64,000 nt of DNA from Clostridia bacterium (GTDB lineage Bacteria; Bacillota; Clostridia; Acetivibrionales; JAFADI01). Below the pieces are notes generated by a model that was not told where the DNA came from, did not search any database, and saw only the letters and a program-made list of their open reading frames with translations. Below, in pieces: positions 23,435 to 32,080 of the stretch. The first letter of the stretch is position 1, and the number at the start of each line of letters is the position of its first letter. Both the position numbers and the translations under genes were made by a program. Location: contig JAOAAU010000052.1 in NCBI GenBank assembly GCA_026418695.1, positions 20,929 through 84,928 on the forward strand, written 5' to 3'.

Positions 23435-26400
23435 TTGTATTTAAAAAAGCTTGAGATACAAGGTTTCAAATCATTTGCAGACAAAATCAACCTGGATTTC
23501 AATTCAGGGATTACCTCTGTTGTCGGACCCAATGGAAGCGGTAAGAGCAATATTGCTGATTCCGTGCGATGGGTTTTGGGGGAACAAAGTGCCAAAACTT
23601 TAAGAGGCGCAAAAATGGAGGATGTTATTTTTGCAGGAACAGAACACAGAAAACCCCTGGGGTTTGCTGAGGTTTCCCTGACCATAGATAATTCCGACAG
23701 CACCCTTCCTGTGGATTATACGGAAGTAACTGTAACTCGACGTGTCTACCGCTCTGGAGAAAGTGAATATTTTATCAACAAGACGTCCTGTCGTCTTAGA
23801 GACATTCATGAGCTGTTTTTAGATACCGGTATCGGAAAAGACGGCTACTCCATCATTGGACAGGGACGTGTTGATGAGATCTTAAGTACAAAGTCAGAAG
23901 ACCGCCGTCATATCTTTGAAGAAGCTTCCGGAATCATGAAGTACAAGGTAAGAAAACTCGAAGCCGAGAAAAAGCTGGATCAGACTAAGCAGAATCTGGT
24001 CCGAATCAACGATATCATCAATGAACTTGAAAATCAGCTGGAACCCTTGGGACAGCAGGCTGAAGTTGCAAAGAAATACCTGAACCTCCGTGAGAATTTG
24101 AAAGAACTCGAAGTCAATGTTTATATAGAAAACATCTCAAAATTCAAGGAAAAGCTGAAGGAACTGGAAGAACAATACGGGACCATCCGTGAGAATATCG
24201 AGGGTGAAAACAGGAAACTTGAAGATATTACCGTTAAAAACAAGCAAAAGACCGAGCTTATGAAAAGTCTTGAAGAAAAGCTGGAAGCTTCACGGCAGGA
24301 GTTCTACGGTCTCGAAGGGAATCTCGAAAGATGCAATTCCGAGATCAAGCTGAACGAAGAAAAGATCAGCAATTTAAACCAGAATATTGCCAGAATCGAT
24401 TCGGAAATTGCTGAAATCAATATGAAGGCGGAAGAGCTTTCCAAAGAGGAACAAACCAAACAGAAGAGAATTGCTTACCTCAACGAAAAGCTGAATGATT
24501 ATTCCATCAAGCTGACAGAATACGAAAAGCAGATGGAAGCGATCCTTGCTACTCTTGATGAAAATGAAAGATATATAGAGAACTTGAAGTCCAGTATCAT
24601 GGACAAGCTGGACATTATGTCCGATAAGAAGACACAGATCAATAATGTCAAGTCCCACATGGAAAACCTAAAAAAACGGCATAACAGTATTCATAATGAT
24701 GTTTACCTTCTGACCTTGGAAAAGGACAAGGAAGGAATGAAAAAGGAAGATCTGGCTGAAAATATCCGGAAGACCAAGGAAGAGCTAAAATACTCAAAGT
24801 CCAAAGCGGAAGAACTGGGGAAAGAAAAAAAAGAGCTCGAAACAAGCCTGGATGAAAACAGGAAAATCGAAAACAAGGTGAAGTCGGATATACAGTTTAA
24901 ACTCTCGCGCCAAAAAATGCTTCAGGATATGGAAAAGAACCTGGAAGGATATAATCGAAGCGTTCGAGAGGTGCTGCAAGCATGCCGGCAGTCGCCGGAC
25001 CTTGGAAAAGGGATCTATGGCGCTTTGGCACAGTTGATCACCGTTGACAAGAAATATGAGACAGCCATCGAAATGTCCTTGGGCGGTGCGCTGCAAAATA
25101 TAGTAACCAATACGGAAGAAGACGCAAAGAAGGCGATTGAATATTTAAAGAGGAATCGTTTAGGAAGAGCGACCTTCCTGCCGATCAGTGCAGTAAATGG
25201 AAAGAGCTTTGAAGGAAACCTTCTAAGGGATATCAAATCCCAAGAAGGTTTCTGCGGTGTGGGTTCGGACCTGGTAGAATGCAATTCCAAATTCTCAGGG
25301 ATTGTTTTAAGTCTTCTCGGAAGGGTTGTCGTTGTTGAAAACCTGGATGCAGGAATAAGGATTGCAAAGAAATTCGGTTACAGCTTCAGAATAGTTACGC
25401 TGGAGGGAGATATTCTCAGCACCAGCGGTTCTATGTCCGGCGGAAGTGTTGAGAACAAAGGCCCGGGTATCCTGAGCAGAAACAGGGAAATACAGGAATT
25501 ATATGATGAAGTCGAGAAATTAAAGCTCCAGGAAAAAGATGTGGATGAGAAGATTAAAACCATCATTTCCATGCTGGAAGAAGTAACCGCTGAAATCTTG
25601 CAGGAAGAGGAAAAGATCAAGAACAACGAACTGATCCGAATCCGTGATGAAAGCCACCTTGCTCAAATAGAAGAAAACATCAAAAAATGTGAAGCAAAGA
25701 TGGAGATGCTGAAACAGGAACAGGAACAGCTGACAAGACAGGAAGCCGAAACAGCCGTTGAGCTTCAGAAGTATGAAAGGGAACTGAATGATATCGAAGC
25801 CAATATCGCAGAGACAAAGAGGATTATCGCCGAGCATCAGGAAAAGCATAAAGAGGATCAATCCGTCCGTGATGCGCTGCACAATGATATCACTGACTTT
25901 AAAATCTCCGTGAATTCTTTTGTTGAAAGCCTGGAATCCGTGAAGGAATCACTGGAAAGAATCACGGGAGATAAAGATGCACTGGAAAAGAGTATTAACA
26001 GGAAAAATAGTGAAAAAATAAGGAACAGGGAAGAAATTCAATCCCTGAATGAAAAAAACGAAGGCCTGCGGCATATCATTAAAGGCTTTGAAGAAGAAAA
26101 GACCGGGAAAACCCTGGAGATCGACAGGATCAGCGAAGAACGGAAAGTCCTTGAAGAAGAACTTTTCGATACCGTCAACCTGATCAATGACATCAATAAG
26201 AATATTGTGCTGCTGCAGGAAGAATATAACCGAATTGAAGTAAAAAGAGCAAAATTCGAATCCGAAATGGAAGCCATCCAGAACCGGATGTGGGATGAAT
26301 ACGAACTTACCTATACCAATGCGCTGGAGTTGAAAAAGGATATCGGAAGCATCCCCCAGGCCCAAAAGAAGATTAATGAGTACCGGAGCGAAATCAAGGA

Positions 26401-27007
26401 ACTGGGACCTGTCAATGTGGCTGCCATCGAAGAGTATATCAAAACCAAGGAACGTTATGAATTCATGTCCCACCAGAGAAACGACATGGAACAGGCGGAG
26501 GAAAAGCTTCAAAGAGTGATCGGAGAAATGACCTCCATCATGAAAAAGCAGTTTATGGAGCAGTTCAACCTGATCAACTTCAACTTCAACAAGGTCTTTA
26601 AAGAGCTTTTTGATGGCGGAAGAGCAGAGTTGATCCTGGTCGACAAGGATAATGTACTTGAAAGCGGGATTGAGATCGAGGTGCAGCCTCCCGGAAAGAA
26701 ACTGCAGAACATGATGCTGCTTTCCGGTGGAGAAAGAGCATTTACAGCCATAGCGCTGCTGTTTGCCATTCTTCGTCTGCGGCCGACACCTTTTTGTATT
26801 TTGGACGAAATTGAAGCAGCGTTGGATGATGCGAATGTATACCGGTTTGCAGACTATATCCGTCGGTTTACGGAGCAAACCCAGTTCATCATGGTTACTC
26901 ACAGAAAGGGTACCATGGAAGCTGCCAATACTTTGTATGGGGTAACCATGGAAGAGCATGGGGTATCCAAGATCATTTCCATGAAAATGGGCGAGAAGGC
27001 CAGCTAA
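23435..27007 (+). CDS. smc: Chromosome partition protein SMC
   Basis: 1190 residues, standard SMC. The Walker A motif GPNGSGKSN is at residues 31-39. Two long coiled-coil arms surround the hinge, about residues 520-650 (GIYGALAQLITVDKKYETAIEMSLGGALQNIV and SMSGGSVE). The ABC signature LSGGERAF is near residue 1096 and Walker B CILDEIEAALDD near 1120. It works with ScpA and ScpB to compact and segregate chromosomes. The start is TTG 23435, giving MYLKKLEIQGFKSFADK, the canonical N-terminus. It is followed 22 bases later by ftsY, a conserved pairing in Firmicutes. Confidence 0.97.
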   Translation: MYLKKLEIQGFKSFADKINLDFNSGITSVVGPNGSGKSNIADSVRWVLGEQSAKTLRGAKMEDVIFAGTEHRKPLGFAEVSLTIDNSDSTLPVDYTEVTVTRRVYRSGESEYFINKTSCRLRDIHELFLDTGIGKDGYSIIGQGRVDEILSTKSEDRRHIFEEASGIMKYKVRKLEAEKKLDQTKQNLVRINDIINELENQLEPLGQQAEVAKKYLNLRENLKELEVNVYIENISKFKEKLKELEEQYGTIRENIEGENRKLEDITVKNKQKTELMKSLEEKLEASRQEFYGLEGNLERCNSEIKLNEEKISNLNQNIARIDSEIAEINMKAEELSKEEQTKQKRIAYLNEKLNDYSIKLTEYEKQMEAILATLDENERYIENLKSSIMDKLDIMSDKKTQINNVKSHMENLKKRHNSIHNDVYLLTLEKDKEGMKKEDLAENIRKTKEELKYSKSKAEELGKEKKELETSLDENRKIENKVKSDIQFKLSRQKMLQDMEKNLEGYNRSVREVLQACRQSPDLGKGIYGALAQLITVDKKYETAIEMSLGGALQNIVTNTEEDAKKAIEYLKRNRLGRATFLPISAVNGKSFEGNLLRDIKSQEGFCGVGSDLVECNSKFSGIVLSLLGRVVVVENLDAGIRIAKKFGYSFRIVTLEGDILSTSGSMSGGSVENKGPGILSRNREIQELYDEVEKLKLQEKDVDEKIKTIISMLEEVTAEILQEEEKIKNNELIRIRDESHLAQIEENIKKCEAKMEMLKQEQEQLTRQEAETAVELQKYERELNDIEANIAETKRIIAEHQEKHKEDQSVRDALHNDITDFKISVNSFVESLESVKESLERITGDKDALEKSINRKNSEKIRNREEIQSLNEKNEGLRHIIKGFEEEKTGKTLEIDRISEERKVLEEELFDTVNLINDINKNIVLLQEEYNRIEVKRAKFESEMEAIQNRMWDEYELTYTNALELKKDIGSIPQAQKKINEYRSEIKELGPVNVAAIEEYIKTKERYEFMSHQRNDMEQAEEKLQRVIGEMTSIMKKQFMEQFNLINFNFNKVFKELFDGGRAELILVDKDNVLESGIEIEVQPPGKKLQNMMLLSGGERAFTAIALLFAILRLRPTPFCILDEIEAALDDANVYRFADYIRRFTEQTQFIMVTHRKGTMEAANTLYGVTMEEHGVSKIISMKMGEKAS

Positions 27008-27029
27008 AATAAGAAAACGGAGGAAAACT

Positions 27030-27938
27030 ATGGGCTTTTTTGACAGACTGAAGGAAGGACTACAGAAAACAAGAAAAGGGATTACCGAAAAAATAGATCA
27101 GGTACTGGTTTCTTTTGGAAAGATTGATGACGAGCTGTTTGAAGAACTGGAAGAAATTCTGATCACATCCGATATCGGTATTGAGACCTCCATGAAGATT
27201 ATTGAAGATCTCAAAAAGAAAGTTAAAGAGAACAAGCTGACAGATCCGAGCTCCATCAAGAAGCTCTTGAAAGAGGAACTGATTCAGATACTGACGGAAA
27301 ATGAATCCGAACTCAATATTGCAAACTCTCCTTGTGTAATTACTGTCATTGGAGTCAATGGAGTTGGTAAAACCACCTCCATCGGAAAAATAGCAAATCT
27401 GATCAAGCAAAAGAATAAAAAAGTCATCATGGCGGCAGCGGATACCTTTAGAGCCGCGGCGATTGATCAGCTGGAAATCTGGGCGAATAGGGTTGGCGTG
27501 GATATTATCAAGCAGTCTGAAGGATCTGATCCTGCAGCCGTTGTTTTCGATGCAGTCCAGGCAGCCAAGGCAAGAAAGATTGATGTTTTGATTTGCGATA
27601 CTGCCGGTAGGCTTCACACGAAAAAGAACTTAATGGAAGAGTTAAAAAAGGTATCCAAAGTTATTGACCGTGAACTTCCCGGAGCAGCCAGAGAAACACT
27701 GCTTGTTTTGGATGCAACCACAGGACAGAATGCTATATCCCAGGCAAAAACCTTCAGTGAAGTCGCGGATATTACAGGGATTGTTCTTACTAAACTGGAT
27801 GGAACTGCGAAAGGCGGTATTGTCATAGCTATCAAGTCTGAACTGAAAATTCCTGTAAAGCTGATCGGAGTCGGAGAAAAAATGGAAGATCTTCAGAGGT
27901 TCGATGCGAAGGAATTCGTCGAAGCGTTGTTTGAATAA
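27030..27938 (+). CDS. ftsY: Signal recognition particle receptor FtsY
   Basis: 302 residues comprising the N and G domains without a long acidic A domain, normal for Gram-positives. The GTPase motifs are GVNGVGKTT (G1, near residue 109), DTFRAAAIDQL, DTAGRLHTK (G3) and TKLDGTAKGG (G4), ending with IGVGEKMEDLQRFDAKEFV. The N-terminus GFFDRLKEGLQKTRKG provides the amphipathic membrane-targeting helix. It docks SRP-ribosome complexes at the membrane. ATG 27030 follows ACGGAGG. Co-transcribed with smc. Confidence 0.97.
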   Translation: MGFFDRLKEGLQKTRKGITEKIDQVLVSFGKIDDELFEELEEILITSDIGIETSMKIIEDLKKKVKENKLTDPSSIKKLLKEELIQILTENESELNIANSPCVITVIGVNGVGKTTSIGKIANLIKQKNKKVIMAAADTFRAAAIDQLEIWANRVGVDIIKQSEGSDPAAVVFDAVQAAKARKIDVLICDTAGRLHTKKNLMEELKKVSKVIDRELPGAARETLLVLDATTGQNAISQAKTFSEVADITGIVLTKLDGTAKGGIVIAIKSELKIPVKLIGVGEKMEDLQRFDAKEFVEALFE

Positions 27939-28052
27939 GAATTTTCTTGTGTATACTTTTAGGATAACAACTGCGAATGAACAGCAGCGGGAAGAGATAG
28001 TCTGAATCATTCTTCCCATGAATATTGTATAGAGATCGGGGAGGTTTCTTCC

Positions 28053-28466
28053 ATGAAGTTTCATACAGAATATTTATATTTTGATACTAAAAAGAGAAGA
28101 GAGTATATCAATATTACCTCCAGGGTTGAGGATGCCCTCCATAAGAGCGGAATTAAGGAAGGGATGGTTCTTGTTTCGGCTGCCCACATTACTGCAGGGG
28201 TTTATATCAATGATGCTGAAGACGGCATCGTTCAAGATATCGATGAACTGCTTGAAAGACTTGCTCCCTATCGGGCGGACTACAAACACCACAGAACCGG
28301 AGAGGATAACGGGGATAGTCATCTGAAAAATATTTTGATAGGTCATCAGGTCATTGTACCTGTTACCAGCGGAAAGTTGGATCTGGGTCCCTGGCAGCAG
28401 GTTTATTACGCTGAATTCGACGGTCAGAGAAGAAAAAAACTGATCATCAAGGTGATGGGCGAATAA
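28053..28466 (+). CDS. yjbQ: YjbQ/UPF0047 family protein
   Basis: 137 residues. Diagnostic features are [44 protein letters not shown] and [28 protein letters not shown], the conserved pattern of UPF0047. Some members have weak thiamine-phosphate synthase activity, and databases use that name; the physiological role is unsettled. GGGGAGG precedes ATG 28053. A 7-base-pair hairpin (27989-27995 with 28011-28017) without a T-tract lies in the leader. The next gene begins 14 bases after the stop, so co-transcription is likely. Confidence 0.9.
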   Translation: MKFHTEYLYFDTKKRREYINITSRVEDALHKSGIKEGMVLVSAAHITAGVYINDAEDGIVQDIDELLERLAPYRADYKHHRTGEDNGDSHLKNILIGHQVIVPVTSGKLDLGPWQQVYYAEFDGQRRKKLIIKVMGE

Positions 28467-28479
28467 GGAGTCGTGATTT

Positions 28480-31200
28480 ATGATTTATGATTTTGAAAAA
28501 GAAAAAGGGATGAAAAAAATTAAAAATACTATACTTTTTGCTGCTTTTATTGCCCTAGTTCTTGCTGCTGTCATTCTTGGCAGCAGTATCTATATGGACG
28601 TTCTGCAGCTTAATGAAATCGGAGACTTTTCCGGGGTCTATATCACCAATATCCTTTATAAAGCGGCTTCTTCAGCAATCGTATTTGTTTTGATGTTCGT
28701 TATATTAAGTTTGACCAATGTTTTTATCAAGAAAAACATCAACCGGTACTTCAAGGAGAACGCCCTTCCAGTAAGGAAGCTGCCTAATTTTTCTGTAGCG
28801 GCGGTTGTTTCCTTGATCGGAGCATTTTTAAGCAAAGAACTGTTTTATCAAAAGGCTTTGAATTATATCCATGCCATAGACTTCGGTAAAACTGATCCGC
28901 TGTTTAACGCAGATATCGGTTACTATGTATTTCAAAGGCCTTTATTAATGGCGTTATATGACTTCCTGTCTTTGTTTTGGCTTTTTGTGATTGCATATAC
29001 CGTAGCGTATTATCTATTTACTTTGTTTTTAACATTTAATAATGTTACAGTGAACGATTTGAAGATTAAGACGATATTAAGGCACAACCTGATCAATATC
29101 TCGATATTCTTCATTATTAAGGCTCTGGGATACAAGTTCCAGATGGAAAGCGTTCTGTACTCCAGTTTTATCAATGTTACAGGAGCGGGATATGTCGATG
29201 TCAACGTTTGGTTGAATTACTTCAGAGTGGCTCCTATACTGATTTTGGTGATCGTAATCCTGACCTTTTTCCTGATTACCAAAGGTCAGCTAAGAAAAGC
29301 GGCCTATACGATTGCGCTTTTCCCAGCAGTATGGCTGATTGTTGCCGTAGCTTCCGGAATGGTTCAGGGTTTTGTCGTCAAGCCCAATGAGATTAATTTG
29401 GAAAGTCAATATTTGCGGAACAATATGATTAAAACCAGAGAGGCCTATGGACTGGATAAGGTTAAAAGCGCGGAATTTCCGGCAATGCAGGACCTGTCAC
29501 CTGAAATTATCAACAGGAATCTTGATACAAAGAACAATATCCGTGTTGTAGATTATAGGGCGACCCTGGACAGTAATGTACAGCTTCAGAGCAACACTAA
29601 TTTTTATAGCTTTTTTGACGGGGATATCATCAATTATACGATTAACGGCAAGGAATCACCGGTTCTCATTACAGCCAGAGAAATAGATAAAAACAGGCTT
29701 CCTGAAAAATCCTACGTGAATACCATGTTTAAATATACCCATGGTTACGGTGTTGTGATCAACCCGATCAACCGGCTGACTTCACAAGGACAGGTTGAAT
29801 ATATCCTCAGCGGACTGCGGATGAATTCAGTAGATCCGAATTTAAAAGTAAATGAACCAAGGATCTATTATGGAGAGCTGACTAAGGATCATGTCATTGT
29901 GAATGCCGCGAATAACCTTAAGGAAATAGATTATGACGGCAATACGGAATGGTCTTATACGGGGAAAGGCGGAGTAAAGCTCAGCTTCCTGAACAAGCTG
30001 CTGTTTGCTGCGAAGTATGGTGATTTCAATCTGCTGATTTCCGGATATGTTTCTCCGGATTCAAAATTGCTTTTGAACCGACAGATTGTCCAAAGAGCAC
30101 AAATGGCCCTTCCTTTCCTTAGAATCGATAATGATCCGTATATTATTGTTGGTGATGACGGCATGTTGAAATGGGTGATAGACGCGTATACAACCACAAA
30201 CAATTATCCATATTCACAAAGAATTGCAGACTTCAATTACATTCGTAATTCTGCCAAAGTAGTTGTTGACGCCTATAACGGGACTGTAAGCTGTCATATC
30301 ATCGACAGACAAGACCCCATCATCCTGGCTTATGAAAAAATCTATCCCGAGGCGTTTTCAAAAGATCCGTTACCTAAGGATGTAGCAATGCACTCAAGAT
30401 ATCCTGAATATTTATTCAAGCTGCAGACTGAGCTATTGAGACGATACCATCTGGATCCAAATGCAAACGCCCAGAATGTATCCACTTTCTATAGTAAAAA
30501 CGATTACTGGGATATCGCAAAGTATTCGGCCAATGTTGAAGCAGGGACGTCAAGAGGACCAGGAAATGAGGAAAAACTGGATATTGAACCATATTATAAT
30601 ATGATCAAGCTGCCTCTGGAAACCGGTGACAGGGAAGAATTGATCCTGATGCGGCCCTACACCCCTTCACAAAAGGATAACATGGTATCCTGGCTGGCCG
30701 TCAGAAACTCAGCCGAGAATTACGGTGAGCTGATTTTGTTCAACTTCCCGAAGAATACAAATATTTTCGGTCCATATCAGGTAGATATCAAGATATCCCA
30801 GATTGACAAGGTTTCCAAGGATATTTCTCTGTGGAATCAAAGCGGTTCCAGTGTATTTAAAGGAAATCTGCTGGTCATTCCCATAGAGAACAGTGTTCTC
30901 TATGTAGAGCCGATTTATATCAAATCCTCCGGAACGTCGACCATCCCTGAAGTAAGGGAAATCGTAGTGGGATACCAAAAAGGGGATGAGTTTAAATTTG
31001 GAATCGGACCGGACCTGGACAGCGCTTTAAATGATTTGTTTGCAGGGATGATCAAAACTCCGGCCAATGTGGCTAAGCCGCCGGCGCCGGATATCAAGCC
31101 GGAAGATGCAAAAACCATTGAGGATATCCGCTCTAAATATAATGAACTGAGAAAACAGCTGGATGACCTTGGAAAGCTTCTGGACAATTTAAATCAGTAA
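28480..31200 (+). CDS. UPF0182 family large membrane protein
   Basis: 906 residues. The N-terminal third has about seven membrane helices (hydrophobic stretches between residues 15 and 305, including LFWLFVIAYTVAYYLFTLFL). Then comes a large extracytoplasmic part with the family's features: LESQYLRNNMIKTREAYGLDKV, YTHGYGVVINPINRLTSQG, RIYYGELT and LLNRQIVQRAQMALPFLRIDNDPYIIV. A Pro/Lys-rich stretch and a coiled-coil tail (SKYNELRKQLDDLGKLLDNL) close it. The UPF0182 family is widespread in Firmicutes and Actinobacteria without a proven function. AAGGAG serves ATG 28480; ATG 28510 is an alternative start. Confidence 0.9.
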   Translation: MIYDFEKEKGMKKIKNTILFAAFIALVLAAVILGSSIYMDVLQLNEIGDFSGVYITNILYKAASSAIVFVLMFVILSLTNVFIKKNINRYFKENALPVRKLPNFSVAAVVSLIGAFLSKELFYQKALNYIHAIDFGKTDPLFNADIGYYVFQRPLLMALYDFLSLFWLFVIAYTVAYYLFTLFLTFNNVTVNDLKIKTILRHNLINISIFFIIKALGYKFQMESVLYSSFINVTGAGYVDVNVWLNYFRVAPILILVIVILTFFLITKGQLRKAAYTIALFPAVWLIVAVASGMVQGFVVKPNEINLESQYLRNNMIKTREAYGLDKVKSAEFPAMQDLSPEIINRNLDTKNNIRVVDYRATLDSNVQLQSNTNFYSFFDGDIINYTINGKESPVLITAREIDKNRLPEKSYVNTMFKYTHGYGVVINPINRLTSQGQVEYILSGLRMNSVDPNLKVNEPRIYYGELTKDHVIVNAANNLKEIDYDGNTEWSYTGKGGVKLSFLNKLLFAAKYGDFNLLISGYVSPDSKLLLNRQIVQRAQMALPFLRIDNDPYIIVGDDGMLKWVIDAYTTTNNYPYSQRIADFNYIRNSAKVVVDAYNGTVSCHIIDRQDPIILAYEKIYPEAFSKDPLPKDVAMHSRYPEYLFKLQTELLRRYHLDPNANAQNVSTFYSKNDYWDIAKYSANVEAGTSRGPGNEEKLDIEPYYNMIKLPLETGDREELILMRPYTPSQKDNMVSWLAVRNSAENYGELILFNFPKNTNIFGPYQVDIKISQIDKVSKDISLWNQSGSSVFKGNLLVIPIENSVLYVEPIYIKSSGTSTIPEVREIVVGYQKGDEFKFGIGPDLDSALNDLFAGMIKTPANVAKPPAPDIKPEDAKTIEDIRSKYNELRKQLDDLGKLLDNLNQ

Positions 31201-31230
31201 TTACAATTTGAATCAGTAATCTATATTGAA

Positions 31231-31266
31231 CGCGTAAAAAGGTTTTGAATGTTGCCTTTTTACGCG
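31231..31266 (+). terminator. Possible terminator after the UPF0182 gene
   Basis: CGCGTAAAAAGG (31231-31242) pairs with CCTTTTTACGCG (31255-31266) around a 12-base loop. There is no T run after the stem, so strength is doubtful. Confidence 0.5.
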
Positions 31267-31438
31267 CTTCTATTCACTGTTGGCATTTCACGATCAATGA
31301 TGAATTCTTCAATGAAGGATCGTAATCGAGAATTATATGTGTTTTTCGATAAAAAATATGATAAAATGATAACAGCCGAGATGAATTTCGGCTAATAGAC
31401 AAAAAATTATGAATAATTAAGATAGAGGAGACTAAGAC

Positions 31439-31822
31439 ATGGATATCGTAACAAAAGCAAAAGAGCTGGGAAAGATGATTGGTGAATCCGAGGAAATGAC
31501 CAATCTTAAAAAGGCGGAAGCAGGAATCGAGCAAGATCCTAAAGCCGGAACACTGATGAACGATTATAAGCTGCTTCAGATAGAAATGGTACGAGCAACC
31601 AAGGAAAACAGGCCCAAAGATGTAATTGAAGAGATCAAGGGAAGACTCCTTGCCAAACAGGAGGAAATCAATCAGTACGAAACCACTTTGTTCTATCTGG
31701 AATCCAAAACAAAGTTTGACAAACTGATGAAGAACGTCAATGATGTGATTATCTTCGCGATTTCGGGTGAAGAACCTTGCTCTCCGCATAAATGCAGTTC
31801 CTGTGGCGGCGGATGCAAATAA
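31439..31822 (+). CDS. YlbF/YmcA (RicA/RicF) family protein with Cys tail
   Basis: 127 residues, mainly helical. The N-terminal and middle part (AKELGKMIGESEEMTNLKKAE, MNDYKLLQIEM, KFDKLMKNVNDVI) matches the YlbF/YmcA family. The C-terminus has four cysteines (C114, C119, C122, C126) in CSPHKCSSCGGGC. In Bacillus, YmcA and YlbF form the RicAFT complex with YaaT, which binds iron-sulfur clusters and controls RNase Y-dependent mRNA maturation; C-terminal cysteines are ligands there. In Bacillus ymcA also lies just upstream of mutS, so this is likely the RicA counterpart. GAGGAG precedes ATG 31439. Confidence 0.82.
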   Translation: MDIVTKAKELGKMIGESEEMTNLKKAEAGIEQDPKAGTLMNDYKLLQIEMVRATKENRPKDVIEEIKGRLLAKQEEINQYETTLFYLESKTKFDKLMKNVNDVIIFAISGEEPCSPHKCSSCGGGCK

Positions 31823-31824
31823 TA

Positions 31825-32055
31825 GTGACGAAATAAGAAAGTAGAAAGAATGAAAGTATTAAAGAGTAAAATAGGAAAGATGAAATAAAGAGAAAAAGAG
31901 GGATAGAAGAAAGAAGAAAAGAAACAAGAAGAAAGAATGAAAGATTAAAAGCGGATTTCAAAGTAATGACTTGAACTAATTTCTACCATTGATCTTCATC
32001 AATTTATAACTTTACTACTATCTTACATTCTTCTTTCTACACTCTTCAATCTTAA
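31825..32055. repeat. Intergenic purine/pyrimidine element, copy 2
   Basis: Between ylbF and mutS, positions 31825-31950 are nearly all purine with an AAAG-type unit every 7-8 bases. About 32000-32055 is pyrimidine-rich. Part of the second arm read on the minus strand (GTAGAAAGAAGAATG, 32025-32039) nearly repeats GTAGAAAGAATG at 31841-31852, so the arms can pair imperfectly. The end nearest mutS, CTTCAATCTTAATTG, resembles the end of the element at 20905-21035. No reading frame or known RNA was seen. Confidence 0.5.
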
Positions 32056-32080
32056 TTGATAGGAACGAGGTATTGAATCA

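Noticed and set aside
25949..26959. 336-codon open frame on the minus strand inside smc
   Set aside because: Antisense of the SMC coiled coil, Phe/His/Ile/Leu-rich, no motif and no ribosome binding site.
27989..28017. 7-base-pair hairpin GGGAAGA/TCTTCCC as a terminator after ftsY
   Set aside because: No T-tract follows on the plus strand, and the loop is 15 bases; more likely an incidental leader structure.
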